From NCBI RefSeq assembly GCF_001889545.1, contig NZ_CP018194.1, forward strand, positions 1,462,501-1,526,500: a DNA stretch of 64,000 nt, in the 5' to 3' direction. The notes below the pieces were generated by a model. That model made no database searches. It saw nothing but the letters and a program-made list of their open reading frames with translations, and had not been told where the DNA came from. This document shows positions 50,456 to 59,105 of this stretch, in pieces (position 1 is the first letter of the stretch; every line of letters starts with the position of its first letter). Made by a program: the position numbers and the translations under genes. This DNA is from Granulibacter bethesdensis. GTDB lineage: Bacteria > Pseudomonadota > Alphaproteobacteria > Acetobacterales > Acetobacteraceae.

Positions 50456-51777
50456 ACGGTTTCCGACGCTTCTTCATGCGCCCACCATGCATTGATCGCG
50501 CCGTCCAGAATGGCACGGGCCCCTTCATGTGACACGGTATCGATGGCTTCCGCCAGAAAAGCCCGCACAAGGATGGCACGAGCCTGTATTTCCGGAACAC
50601 CGCGGCTGCGCAGGTAGAACATCTGGTCCGCATCCAGTTCGCCGACCGTCGCGCCGTGGCTGCATTTCACGTCATCCGCGAAAATTTCCAGCTCCGGCTT
50701 GGTGTCAATCTCAGCCTCGTCGGACAGCAACAGCGCGGCATTCATCTGATAGCCATCTGTCTTCTGCGCTTCCCGCGTAACCTCGATCTTGCCCTGGAAA
50801 ACCCCGCGTGAACGGCCTGCCAGCACATTGCGCACGGCCTGCCGCGATGAACATCCCGGCGCGGTGTGACGCACGATGCTGGTGATGTCACCGACCTGCT
50901 GATCCCGCAACAACTGGGCGCCATGCACATGCACCGCTCCGCCCTCGCCATCAAGCCTGGCATGGAATTCGGCACGCGCCACCCGACCGCCCATATTCAA
51001 CACAAAGGCCTCATATCGTCCCCGTGCCGCGACATCAGCGAAAACGGTCGTAATATGGAATGCGCGCTGATCCTCGTTCTGCCAGCGGATATGCTCCAGC
51101 ACCGCATCCTCAGCCACGCTGATCTGCGTCACCGCATTGTGCAGATAGGTGCCGCGACCACGACAGATTTCTATCAGAGTCAGGCTCGCCCCGCTGCCGA
51201 GGCGGATCGTATGGCGCGGATGAAAATCAACCGCCTCCCCTGATATATCAGAGGCCAGATTGACCAGTACGATCGTTCCGGCGGCAATGCCCGGGGCAAT
51301 GGTCAATACCATGCCATCTTCGGCCAGCATCGTGTTCAATGCCACCAGGGGCACACCATTGCTGCCTGTGCATTCGCCAAACGAGGCCGAATGGCTGAAA
51401 TGCTCCAGCTGAATCCCGTCGCTGTTTCCCTCCAGCAGAGCGGAGTCAGACAGATCGGGACGAAAACGGCCATCCAGAAAAACCAGGCGGGGCGCACCCA
51501 TATCCGGCACATCACCGAGTTGACTGTTCGCAGTGCCATCCGTCTGCGTCAGCGGTTCCCGGAAACGAATATCGGCCAGCGGGCGCAGGGACGTATATTT
51601 CCACGCCTCCACACGCTGGGTGGGAAGGCCCGCCTGATCGAATACTCCGGCCGCCTCTACGCGAACGGCACCATCACCAGGCAGGCGATCGCGCAATCCC
51701 TGAAACCGGGACAGGAACGACACACCCAGCGTTTGCAGGGGTTGAAGCGCGACAGCAGGAGGCTGAACGGCGTTCAT
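50452..51777 (-). CDS. sufD: Fe-S cluster assembly scaffold protein SufD
   Basis: 441 residues. SufB paralogue that forms the SufBC2D scaffold. The right-handed beta-helix and the C-terminal block VKCSHGATVGELDADQMFYLRSRGVPE are diagnostic. Overlaps sufC and sufS by 4 bases each, so expression is tightly coupled. Confidence 0.94.
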   Translation of the reverse strand: MNAVQPPAVALQPLQTLGVSFLSRFQGLRDRLPGDGAVRVEAAGVFDQAGLPTQRVEAWKYTSLRPLADIRFREPLTQTDGTANSQLGDVPDMGAPRLVFLDGRFRPDLSDSALLEGNSDGIQLEHFSHSASFGECTGSNGVPLVALNTMLAEDGMVLTIAPGIAAGTIVLVNLASDISGEAVDFHPRHTIRLGSGASLTLIEICRGRGTYLHNAVTQISVAEDAVLEHIRWQNEDQRAFHITTVFADVAARGRYEAFVLNMGGRVARAEFHARLDGEGGAVHVHGAQLLRDQQVGDITSIVRHTAPGCSSRQAVRNVLAGRSRGVFQGKIEVTREAQKTDGYQMNAALLLSDEAEIDTKPELEIFADDVKCSHGATVGELDADQMFYLRSRGVPEIQARAILVRAFLAEAIDTVSHEGARAILDGAINAWWAHEEASETV

Positions 51778-52523
51778 GCGGCCTCCTTGATCACGGCGGC
51801 ATAGCCTTCGCGCTCCAGTTGGCGCGCCAGCTCCGGCCCGCCGGAGCGGATGACCCGGCCCGCGAACAGCACATGCACATGATCAGGTACGATATGATCG
51901 AGCAGACGCTGATGATGCGTGATGATCAGCGCGGAGAAATTCGGTCCCCGCAGCGCATTCACGCCATCACCAACGATTTTCAGGGCGTCAATATCCAGGC
52001 CGCTATCCGTCTCGTCGAGAATGGCGAGACGCGGACGCAGGATAGACATCTGCAATACCTCATTGCGCTTTTTCTCACCGCCGGAGAAGCCGACATTGAC
52101 GTTCCGCTTCAGCATGTCATCCGGCATCGACAGACGCTTTGCCTCAGCGCGGGCGAGTTTCAGGAAGGCAGAGGCATCCAGCTCCTCCTCTCCACGCGCA
52201 CGCCGCACCGCATTCAGCGCAGTGCGCAGGAAGTTCATGTTGTTGACGCCCGGCAACTCGATCGGCGACTGGAAAGCAAGGAACACACCCGCGGCGGCAC
52301 GCTCCTCCGGCTCCATCTCCAGCAGTTCACGCCCCTCGAACAGGGCGGAGCCGCCCGTCACTTCATAGCCTTCATGCCCGGCCAGAACATAGGACAGGGT
52401 GCTTTTACCCGACCCGTTCGGACCCATGATCGCATGGATCTCCCCCTGCGGCACTTGCAGGTCGATGCCCTTGAGGATCGGTTTGTCCTCGATTTTCGCG
52501 TGCAGATTCTCGATCTTGAGCAT
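51774..52523 (-). CDS. sufC: Fe-S cluster assembly ATPase SufC
   Basis: 249-residue ABC-type ATPase of the SufBC2D scaffold. Walker A is GPNGSGKSTLSYVLAG, the signature is GFSGGEKKRNEVLQM and Walker B is LAILDETDSGLDIDALK, the SufC-type variants. It lies 4 bases after sufB. Confidence 0.96.
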   Translation of the reverse strand: MLKIENLHAKIEDKPILKGIDLQVPQGEIHAIMGPNGSGKSTLSYVLAGHEGYEVTGGSALFEGRELLEMEPEERAAAGVFLAFQSPIELPGVNNMNFLRTALNAVRRARGEEELDASAFLKLARAEAKRLSMPDDMLKRNVNVGFSGGEKKRNEVLQMSILRPRLAILDETDSGLDIDALKIVGDGVNALRGPNFSALIITHHQRLLDHIVPDHVHVLFAGRVIRSGGPELARQLEREGYAAVIKEAA

Positions 52524-52527
52524 CGTT

Positions 52528-54024
52528 TTAACCCACCGAACCTTCCAGACTGATGGCCAGGAGTTTCTGTGCCTCCACAGCGAACTCCATGGGCAATTCC
52601 TTCAAAACTTCCTTGCAGAAGCCATTGACGATCAGATTGACCGCATCTTCTTCCGACAGGCCCCGGCTGCGGCAGTAGAACAGCTGGTCATCCGCGATTT
52701 TGGATGTCGTGGCTTCATGCTCGATCTTTGCCGTCGGATTGCGGCTTTCGATATACGGCACCGTATGCGCACCGCAGAGATCCCCGATCAGAAGGCTGTC
52801 ACACTGCGTGAAATTACGGGCGTTCTGCGCCTTCGGCATCATCTTGACCAGGCCGCGATAGGTATTGTTCGAATGCCCGGCGCTGATGCCTTTCGACACG
52901 ATTGTACTGGTCGTGTTAGGGCCGATATGGATCATCTTGGTTCCGGTATCGGCCTGCTGACGATTGGTCGTGACGGCCACAGAGTAAAACTCACCGGTGC
53001 TGCCCTCGCCCAGCAGCAGGCAGGATGGATATTTCCATGTAATTGCCGAACCGGTTTCAACCTGTGTCCAGCTGATCTTGCTGCGCGCACCCCGGCAGGC
53101 ACCACGCTTGGTCACAAAATTGTAGATACCGCCACGGCCTTCGGCATCGCCCGGATACCAGTTCTGCACGGTGCTGTATTTGATCTGCGCATCATCCAGC
53201 GCCACCAGTTCCACCACCGCGGCATGAAGCTGATTCTCATCACGCTGAGGTGCCGTGCAGCCTTCCAGATAGCTGACATAGGCCCCGTCCTCCGCGATGA
53301 TCAGCGTGCGCTCAAACTGACCGGTGTTTTTCGCATTGATGCGGAAATAAGTGGACAGTTCCATCGGGCAGCGCACCCCTTTCGGGATGTAGACAAAGCT
53401 GCCATCGGTAAACACAGCGCTGTTCAGGGCTGCATAGAAATTGTCGGAGGCCGGCACCACACTGCCCAGATACTGCCTTACCAGTTCCGGGTGCTCCCGC
53501 ACCGCTTCGCTGATGGAGCAGAAGATCACGCCGACCTTGGCCAGGCTTTCCCGGAAAGTGGTGGCCACGGAAACACTGTCGAACACCGCATCCACCGCGA
53601 TACCGGGGGAGGCCGAGGCTGGCAGCGCCTCCGCTCCCTCAACACCGGCCAGAAGCGCCTGCTCCTTCAGCGGAATACCCAGTTTCTCATAGGTGCGCAG
53701 CAGTTCGGGGTCGACCTCATCCAGAGTTTTCGGGCCGGGCTTTTTCTTCGGCGCGGCGTAGTAATGCAGATCCTGAAAATCAATCGGTTCATGTGCGATC
53801 CGCGCCCATTCCGGCATCTCCATCGTCTTCCAGGCGGCAAATGCCTTGAGACGCCATTCCAGAAGCCATTCCGGCTCTTCCTTGCGGCTGGAAATCAGGC
53901 GGATCGTATCCTCGGTCAGGCCCTTCGGGGCCATGTCCATTTCGATCTCGGTTTCCCAACCCCATTTATAGCCGGATTCCGTGACGGATTTGACGGTATC
54001 AAGGGTTTCAGCAACGGCTGGCAT
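52528..54024 (-). CDS. sufB: Fe-S cluster assembly scaffold protein SufB
   Basis: 498 residues, the main scaffold. The core has [69 protein letters not shown] and the C-terminal [27 protein letters not shown]. It starts 12 bases after the Rrf2 gene and heads the structural genes of the operon. Confidence 0.96.
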   Translation of the reverse strand: MPAVAETLDTVKSVTESGYKWGWETEIEMDMAPKGLTEDTIRLISSRKEEPEWLLEWRLKAFAAWKTMEMPEWARIAHEPIDFQDLHYYAAPKKKPGPKTLDEVDPELLRTYEKLGIPLKEQALLAGVEGAEALPASASPGIAVDAVFDSVSVATTFRESLAKVGVIFCSISEAVREHPELVRQYLGSVVPASDNFYAALNSAVFTDGSFVYIPKGVRCPMELSTYFRINAKNTGQFERTLIIAEDGAYVSYLEGCTAPQRDENQLHAAVVELVALDDAQIKYSTVQNWYPGDAEGRGGIYNFVTKRGACRGARSKISWTQVETGSAITWKYPSCLLLGEGSTGEFYSVAVTTNRQQADTGTKMIHIGPNTTSTIVSKGISAGHSNNTYRGLVKMMPKAQNARNFTQCDSLLIGDLCGAHTVPYIESRNPTAKIEHEATTSKIADDQLFYCRSRGLSEEDAVNLIVNGFCKEVLKELPMEFAVEAQKLLAISLEGSVG

Positions 54025-54036
54025 GGCAGGCTCCTG

Positions 54037-54567
54037 TCACTCCGCGACGGACAACTCGACATGCTCATGGCATGCCGGGGTCTTATAACCGCTTGAAGAG
54101 GATTGCGTAGGCTGGGGGGGCAAAACAGTATCGAGAGGGGCACCACCCATTGGCTGCCTTGCCATATCGGCAAGGCTGATAGAGGACAAAGCTGTCGCAA
54201 TCGCGTGGTTGACCATATCCCACCGTCCCCGCATCGGGCAGAGGCAGGCGGCCTCACAATCCAACGATGCACCTTCAACACAGGCGGTCAGGGCAATCGG
54301 TCCTTCCAGAACCCGGATCACATCGGCAATGGAAATCTGATCAAGAGCACGGTTCAGACGGTAGCCGCCATGTGCCCCCCGCTGCGACACGACCAAAGCG
54401 CCGAGTGACAAGGCCTTGAGCACCTTGGCCACGGTGGGTTCCGGAACACCGGTGGCAGCGGCGATATAAGGGGCCGTCTGGACCTGTCCCGCTGCCGCAC
54501 CGGCATCTCCGGCCAGACGCATCAGCACCACCACCGCATAATCAGTCAGCTTCGACAGCCTGAACAT
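54037..54567 (-). CDS. Rrf2-family SUF regulator (IscR-like)
   Basis: 176 residues. An Rrf2 winged-helix regulator: LSKLTDYAVVVLMRLA, then the recognition region PEPTVAKVLKALSLGALVVSQRGAHGGYRL. The wing is followed by a cysteine group, Cys96, Cys104, Cys108 and Cys110, able to bind an Fe-S cluster that could sense cluster demand. The ATG at 54567 has AGGA 8 bases upstream; an ATG three codons earlier abuts the ribosome site and is less likely. It is the first gene of the suf operon and has an inverted repeat just upstream, so autoregulation is likely. Confidence 0.9.
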   Translation of the reverse strand: MFRLSKLTDYAVVVLMRLAGDAGAAAGQVQTAPYIAAATGVPEPTVAKVLKALSLGALVVSQRGAHGGYRLNRALDQISIADVIRVLEGPIALTACVEGASLDCEAACLCPMRGRWDMVNHAIATALSSISLADMARQPMGGAPLDTVLPPQPTQSSSSGYKTPACHEHVELSVAE

Positions 54568-54583
54568 CTGCTCCATCCTAACC

Positions 54584-54598
54584 GGACTAAATAAGTCC
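54584..54598 (-). promoter_or_regulatory. Inverted repeat operator candidate upstream of the suf operon
   Basis: GGACT-AAATA-AGTCC is a perfect 5-bp inverted repeat 17 bases upstream of the Rrf2 start codon. A second half site GTCC...GGGAC follows at 54596-54608. It has the spacing of Rrf2/IscR-type sites and would overlap the -10 region, which fits autoregulation. The regulator's true site was not tested. Confidence 0.45.
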
Positions 54599-54696
54599 TG
54601 TTTTGGGACAGATGGGCCACACCCATTAAAAGGTCAAGAGCAAAAATTCGAGGATTTTAATCCTTCTTAATAAGAACAATTTCAAATATCATAGAG

Positions 54697-54758
54697 TTAA
54701 TTGATAACTATCATCAATTAAAAATTGGTGATCCAATCATTCATGTTAATCAATTAAA
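54697..54758. repeat. Cluster of AT-rich inverted repeats upstream of the fimbrial operon
   Basis: TTAATTGAT (54697-54705) and ATCAATTAA (54713-54721) are a perfect 9-bp inverted repeat with a 7-base loop. The unit ATCAATTAA recurs at 54749-54758. Between them ATTGG-TGAT-CCAAT (54725-54738) is a further 5-bp inverted repeat. They lie 15-75 bases upstream of the putative fimbrial -35 and look like regulator or nucleoid-protein sites. Confidence 0.45.
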
Positions 54759-54770
54759 CAATATATTTCA

Positions 54771-54799
54771 TTGACATATCGCAAAAAAAAATTTATTTC
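54771..54799 (+). promoter_or_regulatory. Putative fimbrial operon promoter with an A9 tract in the spacer
   Basis: A perfect -35 TTGACA (54771-54776) is followed after 17 bases by TATTTC (54794-54799), a moderate -10. The spacer contains nine A in a row (54783-54791). The start would be near 54806, 45 bases before the pilin ATG. A change in the A tract length would alter promoter spacing. Confidence 0.45.
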
Positions 54800-54850
54800 T
54801 CTTTATGAACCGTTAAGGCAACGGCAAAAGGGAATTACTGTAGGCAAGCT

Positions 54851-55366
54851 ATGACTTTTAAAATTTCTCCCCGCAAGAATACCAGAATAGCAACCGTTTT
54901 TATGCTCGGAACCATTGCTTCTCTGGGCCCTCTCACGCCAATTCATGCTGCGACCACGACAACAACCTTCCAGGTCACCGCAACCGTGCAAGCTTCCTGC
55001 GTCATTCAAGCGGCAAATCTTTCGTTTGGTAACTACAGTGGTTCGCAAACTGATGCGACATCCACGTTACAGGTGACCTGCACGAATTCCACACCTTATA
55101 ATATTGGACTCAATGCCGGCACGGGCTCTGGAGCATCGGTATCCAATCGTAAGATGACACTGAACTCAACCTCGACACTTCCCTATTTTCTTTATTCAGA
55201 TTCGGCACGCACCAATAATTGGGGCAATACCCCAAATCAGGATACAGTTAGTGGAACAGGTAATGGTAGCGCACAAAGCTTGACCATTTATGGCCGCATT
55301 CAGGCAGGGAACTATCCCAATCCCGGGTCCTATGCAGATACAATCACAGTAACTGTTAATTTTTAG
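54851..55366 (+). CDS. Spore-coat-U-domain fimbrial major pilin
   Basis: 171 residues. A Sec signal peptide (about 1-33, cleaved after IHA) precedes one SCPU domain: ASCVIQAANLSFGNYSG, LQVTCTNSTPYNIGLNAGTG and the C-terminal PGSYADTITVTVNF donor-strand-type end. Cys50 and Cys77 would form the disulfide. SCPU pilins are polymerised by archaic chaperone-usher (Csu-type) systems, which the next three genes provide. A/T-rich relative to the suf genes and preceded by repeats and a good -35. Confidence 0.88.
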   Translation: MTFKISPRKNTRIATVFMLGTIASLGPLTPIHAATTTTTFQVTATVQASCVIQAANLSFGNYSGSQTDATSTLQVTCTNSTPYNIGLNAGTGSGASVSNRKMTLNSTSTLPYFLYSDSARTNNWGNTPNQDTVSGTGNGSAQSLTIYGRIQAGNYPNPGSYADTITVTVNF

Positions 55367-55429
55367 GAAAGATTATTTTTATTACCGAGACTCATCCGGA
55401 TTTATGGTGATTTTTGTGTTCTAAAGTTA

Positions 55430-56173
55430 ATGAAGTTCCGGAGCGTATTGATGCTAATATTTAATTTCAAGAAATGGGAGGCTGCCCTTCACATATTTCT
55501 GGCTTTGTTTTTTATATCGATAAGCAGCAGCAAAATTTATGCTCAGGGAATCAGTATTTCACCTGTCAGCATATCATTAGCCGCAGGGCAAATGGCCTCT
55601 TTCCTGACATTAACGAATGCAGGGGATACGAACTTGGCATTTCAAGTCCGTAGCTTTGAATGGAGTTCGTCTCCGGAAGAGCCTTATAATCTCACCCCGA
55701 CAGATCAGCTTTTGGTCAGCCCACCGCTTGGCACTATTCCACCGCATGGCAGTCAGACAGTACGGATTGTGTTACGCCGAGCAGCAACCAGCATTGAAAA
55801 CAGCTATCGGATTCTGATTGATCAAATCCCTCCACCGGGCCCAATCGGCACAGTCAAGGTCGCTATACGCCTGTCCATTCCACTCTTTGCAGCCCCACCA
55901 TCACCCATCAGCCCGCATCTGCAATGGTCTATTGAACGATCCACGACAGGCACTTTTCTTACTGTGATCAATACAGGGGAAAAACATCAGAAAATTTATG
56001 ATGTTTCTCTATCCAATACTCATAAAAATATAAAAATCAAAGTAGAAAAAAGTCCCTATATTCTGCCGCATACAGCACAAAAATGGAAAATTCCTGATAA
56101 TATCGTTGAAAATAATGAACAAATTACAATTTCAGGAAAGTCAAGCGAAGGAGATTTTAAGGAAAAAATATAG
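55430..56173 (+). CDS. Periplasmic fimbrial chaperone, PapD-like (archaic type)
   Basis: 247 residues. A signal peptide ends at KIYAQ (about 38). The first immunoglobulin-like domain has QGISISPVSISLAAGQMASFLTLTNAGD and QTVRIVLRRAATSIENSYRILIDQIP, the typical RVxxR-type donor strand and polyproline-type segment. The second domain is about 160-247 and is Lys/Ile-rich. It folds pilin subunits and delivers them to the usher. It starts 63 bases after the pilin stop codon. Confidence 0.87.
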   Translation: MKFRSVLMLIFNFKKWEAALHIFLALFFISISSSKIYAQGISISPVSISLAAGQMASFLTLTNAGDTNLAFQVRSFEWSSSPEEPYNLTPTDQLLVSPPLGTIPPHGSQTVRIVLRRAATSIENSYRILIDQIPPPGPIGTVKVAIRLSIPLFAAPPSPISPHLQWSIERSTTGTFLTVINTGEKHQKIYDVSLSNTHKNIKIKVEKSPYILPHTAQKWKIPDNIVENNEQITISGKSSEGDFKEKI

Positions 56174-56195
56174 TTATCTATTGTGTTAGGCTAAT

Positions 56196-58598
56196 ATGAT
56201 GGTTTTATTTTTTCTCTTTCTATGGCTTCTAATTTTCACGTTCCAGACAATGGCATTTGCTGCTGACATTCAACTGCTTCTGGATGTTATCGTCAACGGG
56301 AATAAAATACAAAAAATCGGTGAATTCTTGGAGAAAGATAACACGTTATATGCTTCCTGCAAGGAATTAACTGAATTAGGGTTGAACATTCGTCCATGCC
56401 CCCATGCCAGTGATCTATTAGCACTTGGAAAGCTGGATGGAATAAAATTCACTCTCGACCAATCTACACAGACCATCCATATCACCGCGGAAGAACGGGC
56501 GCTGCTTCCAGCCTTGCTGACAGCATCCCCGACAGCTACGGCAGCCGGCTCCAAGATTTATCAAGGGAGTACCGGTTTCAACCTGTCTTATGATATTCAA
56601 GGCTCTATGACCGACAATGTTCCTTACGGAACAGGAACCTTCACCCTGCGTGGATTTTCGCATTACGGTCTCTTCTCATCATCTCAGACCGTTTATGCTG
56701 GTCTTGGGCCGGCTGGAGCAGGATCAGTTTCTGTCATCCGTCAAGACACCACCTATACTTATTCCAATCCACAGACGTTAAGGCGATATCGTTTTGGCGA
56801 CGTCCTTGGTGGAAGTTTGCTTTGGACACGCCCTGTTAAACTGGGAGGGATCCAGATCGCTACGGATTTCTCAATGCAACCTGAAAATCTGCCATTTCCT
56901 GTTCCGTCGGTGGATGGAATGGCAAATGGCCCATCCACGGTCAACATATTGATGAATGGTCTGCCAATCTTCAATCAGCAGCTTTCCAGTGGACCTTTTC
57001 AGATTTCTCGTCTTCCAGTCATGACCGGCGCATCAGAACTGACCAGTATCGTAACCGGTTTAAACGGCCAGCGGACGACCACCACGATACCTTTTTATGC
57101 GAGCCAGCTGCTTCTGAAAAAAAACCTGTCCTTTCTATCAGCCGAAGCAGGTTTCCTCAGGCAATACTGGGGAACTTTGTATTCTGAGTATGATAATTTT
57201 GCAGGATCTTTGACCTACCGCTACGGCATGTCCTCACACCTGACATTGGAAGGACATGCGGAAGGGTCTCAAAAAATTATCGAGGCAGGGATTGGTGCCG
57301 AATGGAATTTTTTTAACCTTGGTATTATCAACGTGACAATGGCAGGCAGCAATGCTGGTGGTGGATCAGGCACCCAGGAATCAATCGGATTTCAAAGAAA
57401 TGGGCGGCATTTTAGTTTCGGCTTTTCTGAACTGCTCAGCGATTCAACGTTCCGGGATCTGGCCCGCCTGACGGGCAGTCCGGTTCCGAAAAAGCAGATG
57501 AACGCCTATATTGGTTATTCATTTAAACGATTTGGATCAATTAATTTTAGTTATAATCAAACAAATCTCTACGGCATTCCGATTTCCCTGCGTTATTATG
57601 TGCCACCGGGAACGTTCAACACCAGCAACATGCCGATACCTGGAACCGCCATAACAACCGCTGATAGTGGTTTGGTCACATTACAACCAGCGCAAAACAC
57701 CAAGATTCTGTCGGTCAATTATTCTTTGCAGATTGGGAAGGTCTCGCTGTATGCAACAGCCTTCAATGCAATCTCGGGCGGAGGGGGAGTTGGAGCTCTG
57801 TTTGGTTTAACCATTCCCCTCGGCAATCGATCATCAGCTTCAGTAACCAGTGGAACAGGCCAGTCACGGCCTTATCAGCAGCTCCAGCTTAACCGGATGG
57901 TCAATGTACCAGGGGATTTTGGCTACCAGTTAAACGTCTCTCATGGCAGCCAGAACATCCAGAACGGCACGGTAAACTACAAATCCAGAATTGGGACAAT
58001 CTATGGAGGTATAGATCATATTGGCACCACCACAACTTATCGTGGAGAGGTACAAGGTGCCATTTCTTATATTAATGGCGGTTTTTTTCTATCAAATCAA
58101 ATATTCGATAGCTTTGCTGTTGTGGATACCAATGGTCTTCCAAATGTACATGTCTACAGCAATAATCGTCTGATGGGGCAAACTGACCATAATGGGCTGT
58201 TGCTATTGCCTGATCTGCACTCCTTTACCGAGAATAAAATTTCTATTGATCCCACTGACGTACCTCTCGATGCAGATCTGACCAGCATTAGTCATACAGT
58301 CAGGCCAATGAATCATACTGGCGTGTTGGTACCATTCAACATCAAAACAATCAAAGCGGCACTTATCCATTTTGTGAATGCAGATGGTGTGCCATTATCA
58401 CTGGGAAGTTCAGTACAGTCCACGCCCCCCTCACCCATCGGCTATGATGGGAGTGCCTATTTGACCGATCTAAAACCTGGGATCAACAAGGTAAAAATTC
58501 TGCTTTCCAATGGCCGACAGTGCTCTGCTTCCTTTAATTATATTTTTTTACCTGCTACTATTCCTACTATTGGGCCCATCCCATGTATACAACAGTGA
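56196..58598 (+). CDS. Outer-membrane fimbrial usher protein
   Basis: 800 residues. A signal peptide (about 1-23) precedes the N-terminal chaperone-binding domain. The 24-stranded barrel with plug region follows (VDGMANGPSTVNILMNGLPI, GPFQISRLPVMTGASE), then C-terminal domains with VVDTNGLPNVHVYSNNRLMG and the final INKVKILLSNGRQCSASFNY. Size is near the usual range for ushers. It overlaps the tip-subunit gene by 16 bases, so the two are coupled. Confidence 0.9.
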   Translation: MMVLFFLFLWLLIFTFQTMAFAADIQLLLDVIVNGNKIQKIGEFLEKDNTLYASCKELTELGLNIRPCPHASDLLALGKLDGIKFTLDQSTQTIHITAEERALLPALLTASPTATAAGSKIYQGSTGFNLSYDIQGSMTDNVPYGTGTFTLRGFSHYGLFSSSQTVYAGLGPAGAGSVSVIRQDTTYTYSNPQTLRRYRFGDVLGGSLLWTRPVKLGGIQIATDFSMQPENLPFPVPSVDGMANGPSTVNILMNGLPIFNQQLSSGPFQISRLPVMTGASELTSIVTGLNGQRTTTTIPFYASQLLLKKNLSFLSAEAGFLRQYWGTLYSEYDNFAGSLTYRYGMSSHLTLEGHAEGSQKIIEAGIGAEWNFFNLGIINVTMAGSNAGGGSGTQESIGFQRNGRHFSFGFSELLSDSTFRDLARLTGSPVPKKQMNAYIGYSFKRFGSINFSYNQTNLYGIPISLRYYVPPGTFNTSNMPIPGTAITTADSGLVTLQPAQNTKILSVNYSLQIGKVSLYATAFNAISGGGGVGALFGLTIPLGNRSSASVTSGTGQSRPYQQLQLNRMVNVPGDFGYQLNVSHGSQNIQNGTVNYKSRIGTIYGGIDHIGTTTTYRGEVQGAISYINGGFFLSNQIFDSFAVVDTNGLPNVHVYSNNRLMGQTDHNGLLLLPDLHSFTENKISIDPTDVPLDADLTSISHTVRPMNHTGVLVPFNIKTIKAALIHFVNADGVPLSLGSSVQSTPPSPIGYDGSAYLTDLKPGINKVKILLSNGRQCSASFNYIFLPATIPTIGPIPCIQQ

Positions 58599-59068
58599 TA
58601 AAATTACGATATCTCCAGACTGTCGCATTGATCTTTTTTGTTGTTCTTGCCCTGTTTCCAAAAGATTCGATGGCTCAATGCGCAGTATCAGTCAACAATC
58701 TGAATTTCGGAGTGTATAATCCGTTCTCCACCACCCAGACGACTACATCAGCCAATATTACTGTATCAAGATGCCCCATACTATTTGGATCATATAGCGT
58801 CGGCTTGAATGCAGGACAGTATGGAGGCGGATCATATTCCAATCGGTCCATGCAATACAACTCGTACCGACTTCGATATCAAATATATACCTCAAATACC
58901 TACTCAACCATATGGGGAGACAACAGCCAAGGAACAGGGATGCAATATGGAAATTGTTTCTTTTTTACTTGCAATAATTCTTTTACCATGTACGGTGTTA
59001 TTCCACCTTCCCAAAATATACCACCAGGGTCTTATACCGACACTGTCGTTGTGACGATAACTTATTGA
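58583..59068 (+). CDS. Single-domain spore-coat-U fimbrial subunit, likely tip
   Basis: 161 residues. A signal peptide (about 1-31, cleaved after SMA) precedes one SCPU domain with CAVSVNNLNFGVYNPFSTT and the C-terminal PPGSYTDTVVVTITY. A CFFFTC pair adds two more Cys. In the archaic Csu system the tip protein has two domains; here only one is present, about half the size. Its place after the usher and its early Cys33 suggest a tip or initiating subunit, but a minor pilin is equally possible. Confidence 0.75.
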   Translation: MYTTVIKLRYLQTVALIFFVVLALFPKDSMAQCAVSVNNLNFGVYNPFSTTQTTTSANITVSRCPILFGSYSVGLNAGQYGGGSYSNRSMQYNSYRLRYQIYTSNTYSTIWGDNSQGTGMQYGNCFFFTCNNSFTMYGVIPPSQNIPPGSYTDTVVVTITY

Positions 59069-59105
59069 TTTTTAAGATAATTTTCAGTTTGTAGAGCTTA
59101 TATTC

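Noticed and set aside
49919-50617. Plus-strand frames opposite sufS and sufD
   Set aside because: Shadows of conserved genes with no domain of their own.
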